From: DAOPXV01 sp035352535
GTDB lineage: Bacteria; Muiribacteriota; UBA9980
NCBI GenBank assembly: GCA_964545075.1
Contig: CAZJFS010000035.1
Coordinates: forward strand, 1-33,443
Direction: 5' to 3'
DNA length: 33,443 bases
The position numbers were made by a program, and so were the translations under genes. Positions 1-6,521 of the stretch are shown here, piece after piece. The notes below the pieces were generated by a model. The model did no database searches and was not told the DNA's origin. It worked only from the letters and a program-made list of their open reading frames with translations. The stretch's first letter is position 1. Each line of letters opens with the position of its first letter.

Positions 1-234
1 TGTTTTTGCGCCATCAGCGGCAACAACGAAAACTGCATCGCCTTCGATGCTGATTTTTGTGCCATCAGCCAGTTCAGCTTCTTTTGCTTCAACAGCAGCT
101 GGAGCAGCAACTTCGGCAGAAGCAGTTGCTTCAGCGGCAGTTGCATCACGGCCAGCGGCATGATCTTCAGCTTTTACGATAGATGGTGCTGCAACGAGAG
201 CGGCAACAGCCAGTGTCAGTGCGAATTTGTTCAT
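1..234 (-). CDS. Ala-rich exported protein, N-terminal part
   Basis: The reading frame runs open from an ATG at 234 to the window edge, giving the first 78 residues. It begins MNKFALTLAVAALVAAPS, a Sec signal peptide probably cleaved after VKA. An Ala/Glu-rich stretch follows, then two short similar units, ADGTK and ADGAK, around a GDAVFVV strand. The start is supported by GGAAGGA about 6 nt upstream. Codon use favours GCT/GCA for alanine, unlike the GCG/GCC-rich genes in the rest of the window. I see no convincing promoter between the start and the terminator at 407-442; a TATACT near 380-390 has no good -35. The family is not recognised; it looks like a small secreted or periplasmic structural protein. 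The C-terminus lies outside the window. Confidence 0.7.
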   Translation of the reverse strand, partial: MNKFALTLAVAALVAAPSIVKAEDHAAGRDATAAEATASAEVAAPAAVEAKEAELADGTKISIEGDAVFVVAADGAKT

Positions 235-236
235 AG

Positions 237-380
237 GGAGTCCTTCCAAAAAAACATAAAAAAGCCAGAAAAGCTAGAAAAGCTAAAAAAGCCGAAGCTT
301 CTAAAATCGAAGCTCCTAAAGCCGAAGCTCCCGTAGTTGAAGCTCCTAAAGCTGAAGTTAAAAAAGACGATAAGAAATAG
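237..380 (+). pseudogene. Start-less 3' end encoding a Lys/Ala/Glu-rich tail
   Basis: An open frame from 237 to the TAG at 378-380 encodes a tail of KKHKKARKARKAKKAEA type, followed by three EAPK/EAPV-like units and a KKDDKK end. It has no ATG, GTG or TTG start: the frame meets a TAG at 234-236 exactly where the divergent gene begins. The composition resembles histone-H1-like or cell-envelope Lys/Ala tails. A strong terminator 27 nt downstream in the correct orientation suggests this was the true 3' end of a plus-strand gene. I read it as a 5'-truncated gene, produced by either a genomic rearrangement or an assembly join. Confidence 0.5.
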
Positions 381-406
381 TATAGCTTTTAAAACTTAGG
401 TTAAAT

Positions 407-442
407 AAAAAACGGGAGGCATTTAATTGCTTCCCGTTTTTT
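407..442. terminator. Bidirectional Rho-independent terminator
   Basis: The arms AAAAAACGGGAGGC (407-420) and GCTTCCCGTTTTTT (429-442) form a 14-bp stem with one G-U pair and an 8-nt loop. T runs lie on both strands. It sits between the plus-strand gene end at 380 and the minus-strand gene end at 459, so it serves both. Confidence 0.9.
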
Positions 443-458
443 ATTTTTGCAGTTCTCT

Positions 459-2249
459 TTATTTTTCGAGAGTTTTAATAAGTTCAGAAACATCTATCTT
501 AAATATTTTCCCGTCCATAGTCGCGCATATCACGAAATCATCAGCCGCGGAAAGCGAAAAAACCCTGGGAACCTTGCCGATAGGCCAGAATGAATAAAAC
601 CAGAAATTCTTGTCATTATTTCTAAGCCTCAGGATCGCAAAAACATCTTCGCCGTTGGTCGCAAAAAGCACATTGCGACCATGCACGGCCATATCAATAG
701 TATAAAGCGGCTTTATTTTTTCAGACTGATTATAGCGTTCGTATTTTTCAGTTCTTTTATCGTATCTGACTATTTCGCACGGGAGCGTTTCATAACTATC
801 AAATGCCAACCAGAAACTGAAATTTTCATTAAAGGAATAGCAGGGCTTACTGGCGGTTATATCGCGATTGAAGAGTTTGCGTATAGGCCTGATCTTTCTG
901 ATCACTTGATTTTCAAGCGCTTTGGGATCAAATGAAGGCATTTTACCGGTTACGATACCGGCATTATTGGTCGTCATGGCAAAAATAAGATTGAGTTTAA
1001 AATCTTCAAAGACTATAAGATTTTGAACCTCACATATACCGGTTTCGACAAATTCTCCATAAGGCGGGCTATAGTACCATTTATGCTCGGCAATGCTGTA
1101 GCAGAATATTTTTTCGTAATTAGCGAGAAAAAGTTTTCCCTTGTAATAAAACATCGAATACCAGTTACTGTTTTCAAAAAGCTCATTGATTCCAATGTCG
1201 GTAATCAAAGACTTAGAAAGATCAATCATATATACGGTCGAAGGCGTACCCCAGAAAAGTATATTTTCTCCGTTTCCGCACATGGTAATGGTGTCCGCTA
1301 CCGGAAGTTGTTCCGGCAGGTAACGTTCAAATTTAAAAGCTGTTTTATTATCCGTTTTTGAAAATTCAGGTATTTCTTCAACTTTAATGGAATAAATGCC
1401 GCCGTTAGTTCCTATATAAAAATTTTGGCCGCATCTATACAAAAATTTTGAAACTATTTCATGCTGTTTAAGCACGGCTTCACTGGTGCGCAGCTGACTT
1501 ATACTAGAAACGGGTTCTACTTCGCCGGTTTCAATTTCCGCAATTTGGCCCGAAATATTTATGCTCACTGAATCAACCGCATAGACCACCTCTTGCGTTC
1601 CTTCTTCAGCTTCCTTGATACTCATCTTATTCAGGAGGCGTAAAATCGCGATCTCACGATTTTTATAAGAGTCCGCGGCAAGTTTGGTGTCGTATAGTTC
1701 GACCCCAAAGGAATCGGTATAAGAAGGCGTAATAAGTGAAGCGAATCTTCCAGTAAAATCCTGTGACTCTGACGCGTTTATTTCATCTTCAGATGTGTTT
1801 AACGTTTTCACGGAAGTTTTTTTAGAGACTTCGACTGGCGGTTTTAAAGATTTGGGCTGCTTACTGGCCTGAACGGAATCATTTTGTTTAACGATCTGTG
1901 GCGGAAGTTTTTTAAACGGCTGGTTTTGCGATATAATCGTTGTCGCCGCGACAAGGCCTTTAGGACGATCCGCTTTTATTTCGATAACGCCGGATTTTCG
2001 GTCTTCAGGCTTCTTCGGTTGAGCAGCCGTCTGCCCCTGCTTTTGCCAGTTTTTTTTTCTCACGGCTTCTATGGCTTCCTGACGTTGTTTTTCCTCAGCC
2101 ATCATTATCATCAATTTGGTGTCCTGCGCTTTTCGTATGGAAGAACCAAGGCCAAAAGCCGCAAACATAAGAACATTTATAACGATAAAACTAATTATTT
2201 CGGCGCCGGTTATAAAGCCATTCCTTCTTGTTTTATCGAAAAAAAGCAT
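459..2249 (-). CDS. Membrane-anchored protein with propeller-like periplasmic domain
   Basis: 596 aa, family not recognised. There is one N-terminal membrane segment (about residues 14-36, IISFIVINVLMFAAFGLG), so the rest probably lies outside the inner membrane. Residues about 45-165 are a charged, Lys/Pro/Gln-rich low-complexity linker like those in TonB or TolA. From about 185 to the end, short strands with aromatic-rich turns recur (for example GQNFYIGTNGGIYSIKV, GKLFLANYEKIFCYSI, GRNVLFATNGEDVFAI, FVICATMDGKIFKIDV). This pattern suggests a beta-propeller of about six or seven blades. AGGTGGAG precedes the start and overlaps the stop of the adenylate cyclase upstream; with only 7 nt between the genes, they are co-transcribed. 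A role reading out or scaffolding near the cyclase is possible but is position-based inference. Confidence 0.8.
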   Translation of the reverse strand: MLFFDKTRRNGFITGAEIISFIVINVLMFAAFGLGSSIRKAQDTKLMIMMAEEKQRQEAIEAVRKKNWQKQGQTAAQPKKPEDRKSGVIEIKADRPKGLVAATTIISQNQPFKKLPPQIVKQNDSVQASKQPKSLKPPVEVSKKTSVKTLNTSEDEINASESQDFTGRFASLITPSYTDSFGVELYDTKLAADSYKNREIAILRLLNKMSIKEAEEGTQEVVYAVDSVSINISGQIAEIETGEVEPVSSISQLRTSEAVLKQHEIVSKFLYRCGQNFYIGTNGGIYSIKVEEIPEFSKTDNKTAFKFERYLPEQLPVADTITMCGNGENILFWGTPSTVYMIDLSKSLITDIGINELFENSNWYSMFYYKGKLFLANYEKIFCYSIAEHKWYYSPPYGEFVETGICEVQNLIVFEDFKLNLIFAMTTNNAGIVTGKMPSFDPKALENQVIRKIRPIRKLFNRDITASKPCYSFNENFSFWLAFDSYETLPCEIVRYDKRTEKYERYNQSEKIKPLYTIDMAVHGRNVLFATNGEDVFAILRLRNNDKNFWFYSFWPIGKVPRVFSLSAADDFVICATMDGKIFKIDVSELIKTLEK

Positions 2250-2256
2250 ACTCCAC

Positions 2257-4248
2257 CTATTTTATGACTTCTAAAACTTCCAATATTTCTACAGGTTCTT
2301 TTTTGCCTTTAACCATGATGGGTTCCAGCATCTTGACCTTTATGCGCGTTTTGACAAGCTCGTAGGTCGCCTTCGATATGAGGACCTGCCCGGCACCGGC
2401 GTTGGCTTCTATTCTCGCCGCCGTATTGACTGAATCTCCAATTGCCGTGTAGTTCATCATCTGTTTCGAGCCGACCATGCCGACAACCACTTCACCGGTG
2501 TTTATGCCGATTCCGACATTAACCGCAGTTTTACCTTCTTTTATAAGTTGTTCCCGGATTTTCAGGCATTCAGTTCTTATGGCGACGGCGGCGTCGATCG
2601 CGTTAAAAGCATCATCAGCAGCGGAAAGCGCCATTGGCGCGCCAAATAAAGACATCAAGGCGTCGCCTATATATTTATCGATGGTTCCGCCTTTAGCTAT
2701 TACAATATCAGTCATCGCGGAATGAAAGCGGTTCACCACGTCAAGAACCATTTCGGGTTTATCGGCCATGGTTTCGCTCATAGAAGTAAAGCCGCGAATA
2801 TCGGCGAAAAACAATGTGATTGCGCGCCTTTTTCCACCAAGAGCAAGGCTTGCCGGGTTATTCATTATTTCTTCAATGACCTTCGGCGAAACGAATTTAT
2901 CGAATATATCGCGGATCTTTTTCTTTTCTTCCCTGTCTTTATCCGATATCTGTTTAATATTCTGCAGATCGCGTTTGGAAAGTTCAAGGTCGCCTGCATT
3001 TTTCAACGCCCATGCCGAAACATCGGCAATCAGTTTTATGAGTTTTTTCACTTCATCGCCAAATTCAAAAGTTTCTCCGACTTCTTCACAGTTTATAGCG
3101 CCAATAACACGATTCCCGGCATCCATTGAAACGCAGAATTCACTTTTAATGTCGAACTCTTTTGAGAACGGCTCATACTCGGATATTTTTTTAAAATCAT
3201 CCGCCGTATAAAATCCGCCTTCACGGGCGACCTTGGTGATTATAGTTTCTTCGTCCGTCGGGATGTTCATATTCGAATATTTTTGAGGCGATATATGTTT
3301 TTCTGAAAAACCGACAGGATAAACACTATGAAATTTAGTGTTGACGACCCATATTGAAACGGATTTCGCTCCCAGCTGGCGGGTCAGAAGTTTCGTAACG
3401 CGCTCGACTATCTCATCGGTTTTCTGATTGGAAATTATTTCATGTATCTGTATAAGCGTTTCATTCAATCTTCTGGATTTAGCCGTCAGCTCATTCTTCA
3501 TTTTCGTTACCTGATCCATATCGCGTTGCGTTTCGTCAAAGTCTTTTTTCTTGTCAATCAGTTTTTTCATCTGCATTATCTGAGATTTGAACTCATCATT
3601 GGCCGCTTTAGAATTAAGAAGTTTCTCCCGCTGAGACGTCGTTACCATCGATATAGCAATGCCCGAACCGAAAAACAATGATAAAAGATATATGGTCGGC
3701 CGAAAATTCACTATCAGGCCAACCGAATGCAAAACCATTGAAAAAACGCATACTACCGACACAAGAATGATTGCGATATTCAGATCGTATGCAAGCGATA
3801 CCGCGATAATCAATCCAAAATACGCCGCCAGAAAAAAGAACGGCGGAATTACCGGCGAAAAAAGACCGGCGACGATTATAAAACCGAAAGGAACTACAAA
3901 TATCTTTAAAAAATCAGGCCCTAATATTTTCTGAAAATCAAAACCGGAAAATTTGTCTAAAATGCTCGATGAACTTATCGGCTGAACGCCGTTGGCGCTT
4001 GAATTAGCTGAAACGGCGGCATGCGAACCATGATTTTGCACGGAAGCAGCGGCCGTATCGGAAAAATTTTTTTTCAAGTAGGAAGAAGCCAGCATTTTTA
4101 TAGCGGTGTTTTTATCCTGTGCCAGCGTTTCAAGAAGCTTTTTTGCTCTGGGATCCGTCGAGTCAGAAATCGAAGAAAGAACGGCCCTTTTTTGAGTATC
4201 GTTCGCGGCGGTCATAGAACTTTGAAGTTTTTCGAAATCTACACTCAT
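2257..4248 (-). CDS. Membrane-bound GAF-domain class III adenylate cyclase
   Basis: 663 aa; makes cAMP from ATP. Domains in order are: a short HEAT-like helical N-terminus (about 1-62), an Ala/Ser linker, several membrane helices (about 112-203), a coiled coil (about 205-275), a GAF sensor (about 276-418), a signalling helix (about 420-450), and the catalytic domain (about 455-660). Catalytic residues appear intact: metal-binding D483 in FFADIRGFT and D529 in KYIGDAL, adenine-selecting K525 and T601 (YTAIGD), and transition-state N608 and R612 (SVNTAAR). The Lys/Thr pair and the spacing match cyanobacterial CyaC-type enzymes, which supports adenylate rather than guanylate cyclase. The ligand of the GAF domain cannot be told from sequence. 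The ribosome-binding site is weak. The gene lies 112 nt downstream of the secreted-protein gene, with a hairpin between, and is followed by the propeller-like protein. Confidence 0.95.
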   Translation of the reverse strand: MSVDFEKLQSSMTAANDTQKRAVLSSISDSTDPRAKKLLETLAQDKNTAIKMLASSYLKKNFSDTAAASVQNHGSHAAVSANSSANGVQPISSSSILDKFSGFDFQKILGPDFLKIFVVPFGFIIVAGLFSPVIPPFFFLAAYFGLIIAVSLAYDLNIAIILVSVVCVFSMVLHSVGLIVNFRPTIYLLSLFFGSGIAISMVTTSQREKLLNSKAANDEFKSQIMQMKKLIDKKKDFDETQRDMDQVTKMKNELTAKSRRLNETLIQIHEIISNQKTDEIVERVTKLLTRQLGAKSVSIWVVNTKFHSVYPVGFSEKHISPQKYSNMNIPTDEETIITKVAREGGFYTADDFKKISEYEPFSKEFDIKSEFCVSMDAGNRVIGAINCEEVGETFEFGDEVKKLIKLIADVSAWALKNAGDLELSKRDLQNIKQISDKDREEKKKIRDIFDKFVSPKVIEEIMNNPASLALGGKRRAITLFFADIRGFTSMSETMADKPEMVLDVVNRFHSAMTDIVIAKGGTIDKYIGDALMSLFGAPMALSAADDAFNAIDAAVAIRTECLKIREQLIKEGKTAVNVGIGINTGEVVVGMVGSKQMMNYTAIGDSVNTAARIEANAGAGQVLISKATYELVKTRIKVKMLEPIMVKGKKEPVEILEVLEVIK

Positions 4249-4260
4249 TTAACAGCCCAT

Positions 4261-4330
4261 AAAAATAAGGGCAGAGACCCGGCCTGGTTTCACTTAAAAG
4301 GCCTTATGACGCTGCCCCTATCGTTATTTT
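4261..4330 (-). terminator. Possible partial terminator between secreted-protein gene and cyclase
   Basis: Nested inverted repeats: GGGCAG (4269-4274) pairs with CTGCCC (4312-4317), and GGCCT (4281-4285) pairs with AGGCC (4299-4303). On the minus strand the hairpin is followed by TTATTTTTAT. The stem is interrupted, so read-through to the cyclase is plausible and this may attenuate rather than stop transcription. Confidence 0.45.
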
Positions 4331-4360
4331 TTCATTTTTTATCGTTAAGGTTACGTCGAA

Positions 4361-5149
4361 TTATTCGGCGAGTTCCATTTTAACTTTGAGATTAACCGTG
4401 GTCTTAACAGGTTTCGTTGAAGGGCCAAGATTAGGAGAATCGTTTTCCAACTCCTGGTTCATGACCATTTCGCTAACGGTTTCATTCATAACTACATACC
4501 CTTTATCGAGGTCAAAGTATATCTTTCCGGTAACTTTAGCTTTAACGTTTTTAACTTCGGGGCCAACGCTTGTTTCCTGTTCTATAACGGCGCATTTTCT
4601 GCCTTTATATTTCGTGATTTCCTTCATTTTGTATGTTACGTTCATCGCAATAGGCTGTTTTATTGCGGTCGTCCAGGTTTTTCCAATCGTAACGGGCTCT
4701 TGCGGAAAACTCATGGAAGTTGCGATCGGATCATAATTTGCGTCATAAGATGTAGCTCCAAGCAGTTCGCCCGATTTGGCTATGGTCATATAAACGGTAT
4801 TTCCAACATTTTTAAGATCCTCATCTTTTCCTTCGGCGTTTTTAGCTATACCGTTGAGTATTTTTGTCTGTATGTCAATGTTTCCGCTCTTAGGATTTAC
4901 GAAAAGGACGTTCTGTTCAATCTTCATTTTCACGTCTACGGGCGCTTCACCTTTATTGTTAGGGGTTTCCATTTTCGTTGTACCGTTCATATTGACGTTA
5001 TATGTTATCTTGTCGCCCATCTTGTATTTATATTCGAGCATAACGCTTTCCGCCGCATTTACCGGCGCGGACAGAACTGAAAACACCAAAAAAGTTATAA
5101 AAGTGAGCACGAGACAGTATGATATTTTTTTTAACCTGAAAAGCTTCAT
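4361..5149 (-). CDS. Secreted protein of unknown function, DUF6263-like
   Basis: 262 aa. A typical Sec signal peptide spans about residues 1-32 (KK, long hydrophobic core, cleavage near VNA-AE). The mature protein is beta-rich, with YKYKMGDKITYNVN near its start, a central PVTIGKTW turn, and a late GKIYFDLDKGYVV strand. This layout resembles secreted DUF6263-type proteins and lipocalin-like or LolA-like beta folds; the assignment is by eye. No lipobox is present, so it is probably periplasmic. AGGAGG sits 6 nt before the ATG, and a consensus sigma-70 promoter lies just upstream, so high expression is expected. It heads the minus-strand cluster with the cyclase, although a hairpin separates the two. 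Confidence 0.8.
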   Translation of the reverse strand: MKLFRLKKISYCLVLTFITFLVFSVLSAPVNAAESVMLEYKYKMGDKITYNVNMNGTTKMETPNNKGEAPVDVKMKIEQNVLFVNPKSGNIDIQTKILNGIAKNAEGKDEDLKNVGNTVYMTIAKSGELLGATSYDANYDPIATSMSFPQEPVTIGKTWTTAIKQPIAMNVTYKMKEITKYKGRKCAVIEQETSVGPEVKNVKAKVTGKIYFDLDKGYVVMNETVSEMVMNQELENDSPNLGPSTKPVKTTVNLKVKMELAE

Positions 5150-5177
5150 AATTTCCTCCTAATAGAAATGTGCAATC

Positions 5178-5206
5178 ATTATAGAAAAATTATTCTTTTT
5201 TGTCAA
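5178..5206 (-). promoter_or_regulatory. Perfect-consensus sigma-70 promoter
   Basis: On the minus strand TTGACA (5201-5206) and TATAAT (5178-5183) are separated by exactly 17 nt. The predicted start of transcription is near 5171, leaving a leader of about 20 nt before the ATG at 5149, just enough to hold the AGGAGG site. Both hexamers are exact matches. Confidence 0.85.
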
Positions 5207-5288
5207 CGAAAATTTTTAGTCCGTACAAAACAAAAACGGCATAATTTATTTTATCTCGGCGTTATATTCAATTTTTCCGGATTCCCGT

Positions 5289-5372
5289 TCACGGCCTGAT
5301 AAAGCCGTACTGATCGAAATCACAAACCGCTTCATATCCGATCTTTCGGTAAATATCATTAAAAATAAGCTT
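5289..5372 (-). pseudogene. Remnant of a GNAT acetyltransferase C-terminus
   Basis: Directly after the stop of the C39-like peptidase gene, and in the same frame, 27 codons run to a TGA at 5289-5291. They include NDIYRKIGYEAVCDF and a terminal QYGFIRP. The pattern N-x-I-Y-x-x-I-G-Y/F-x-x-V-x-D is the hallmark of motif A/B in GNAT N-acetyltransferases, where it lies near the C-terminus. No start codon or upstream GNAT sequence is present. I infer the stump of a GNAT gene cut off when the peptidase region was joined here. Residual translation is unlikely. Confidence 0.55.
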
Positions 5373-6215
5373 TTAAAACGGTTTGCGCGGCATAACGTGA
5401 AACGCCATACCCTTGAACTCGCACCTGTTTAAAAATTCGGAAAGAGAAAGCAGGACTTTTCCATACAGCGGGTCGCCGAATTCATATTTTCCATTCTTTT
5501 TCCCGAAATATACGACCGCGTGCTGCGTGGTTCCAAGATAAATTACGATTATAGAAGGGGCCGGAACGTTCTCTATATCCGCTTCGACGCATTCGGCGGC
5601 GAGCCCCTCGCCCCTCAGGCAGCGCAACGCCTGCCAGGGTTCCGTCCCGTAATCGGAAGTGTTTGAAAGACGGGCGAGCCTCGATTCCGCGTTGATGCGA
5701 AAATCGCCGCCGGCCGGACCGCGAGATGCGCCATAGTGATCGAGCACCGTCGCCATGGACGCCGGAACGCATGTCACTCCGCTTGATTGAAGGCATACGC
5801 CGTCCTTCCACTGACCCAGAAAATCAAATTTAGCGAACCTGACGGGGCACATTATGGCGCTGTAAAGCGGATCCATAACGAGCGCGCTCATTACGACCAG
5901 AAAAAAAGCGCTGTAAAGTCCGCCGGCGACGGGCGACGAAAAATTTTTCTTGATCGACGCGACGCCGAATAAAAAACCCCACGCGGCAGAGGTCAGCTCG
6001 ACATACGGAATGCTTCTGAATTCTACATATTCGGCATTGCCGATGAAATTAAAATGAAAAATAAGCGAAAAGCCGGGAGCGCATAACAAAAGCGACGCGA
6101 GAGCCAGCAGTATCTTTCCCGACGCGCTTTCTATATTCCGCGAGACCATATAACCCGCGAAATATAACGTTATGGCCAAAGCCGGAGTTATAAAAACCAG
6201 CGGATGAAAATACAT
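5373..6215 (-). CDS. Membrane protein with C39-like cysteine peptidase domain
   Basis: 280 aa. About four hydrophobic helices fill residues 5-120, followed by a papain-like C39 domain. The motif CLQSSGVTCVPAS places the oxyanion Gln at Q143 and the nucleophile at C149, with the usual six-residue spacing. TQHAVVYF gives the catalytic H232 and FGDP gives D248. C39 domains cleave double-glycine leader peptides in bacteriocin exporters. Here there is no ABC transporter domain, so this is a stand-alone membrane-tethered C39-like enzyme of unknown substrate. There is no good Shine-Dalgarno before the ATG at 6215. The gene stands alone, divergent from the outer-membrane operon, with a GNAT remnant behind it. 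Confidence 0.8.
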   Translation of the reverse strand: MYFHPLVFITPALAITLYFAGYMVSRNIESASGKILLALASLLLCAPGFSLIFHFNFIGNAEYVEFRSIPYVELTSAAWGFLFGVASIKKNFSSPVAGGLYSAFFLVVMSALVMDPLYSAIMCPVRFAKFDFLGQWKDGVCLQSSGVTCVPASMATVLDHYGASRGPAGGDFRINAESRLARLSNTSDYGTEPWQALRCLRGEGLAAECVEADIENVPAPSIIVIYLGTTQHAVVYFGKKNGKYEFGDPLYGKVLLSLSEFLNRCEFKGMAFHVMPRKPF

Positions 6216-6288
6216 AATCGTTTTCGCTTCTTCATTTTTTTATCTTCTGAACCTGTCCTATCTTGTTTCATCTTTGCCCGACCGTATT

Positions 6289-6326
6289 TTATTGTTTTAC
6301 GGCAATTATATATTATTGTTTTACGG
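6289..6326. repeat. 14-bp direct repeat in the divergent intergenic region
   Basis: TTATTGTTTTACGG occurs exactly twice, at 6289-6302 and 6313-6326, with a period of 24 bp, a little over two helical turns. The whole gap 6216-6521 separates the divergent peptidase and outer-membrane operons and contains no credible gene. Near the operon start, TTGAAA (6473-6478) and TATATT (6498-6503) are a weak promoter candidate with a 19-nt spacer. The repeat could be a regulator binding site. Confidence 0.5.
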
Positions 6327-6521
6327 ATTTCAACTTTTGTTTTAATATTTTCCCGGCCGGTGCAAATCTCTGAAATTTTCAAAAGCTCACCTTCAAGCTT
6401 AATAATCCATCGTCGAAATCCCGGGCTACGGATCGAAGACCGGCGGCCCGATTTCCGGAAGTGAACACGCCTTTGAAAAAACAAGAAAGTTTTTGAATAT
6501 ATTATCCGATATATATTAAGT

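Noticed and set aside
5482..5811. Minus-strand reading frame of 109 codons inside the peptidase gene
   Set aside because: It lies wholly in another frame of the C39-like gene, and its Arg/Gly-rich composition is typical of a shadow of a GC-richer gene.
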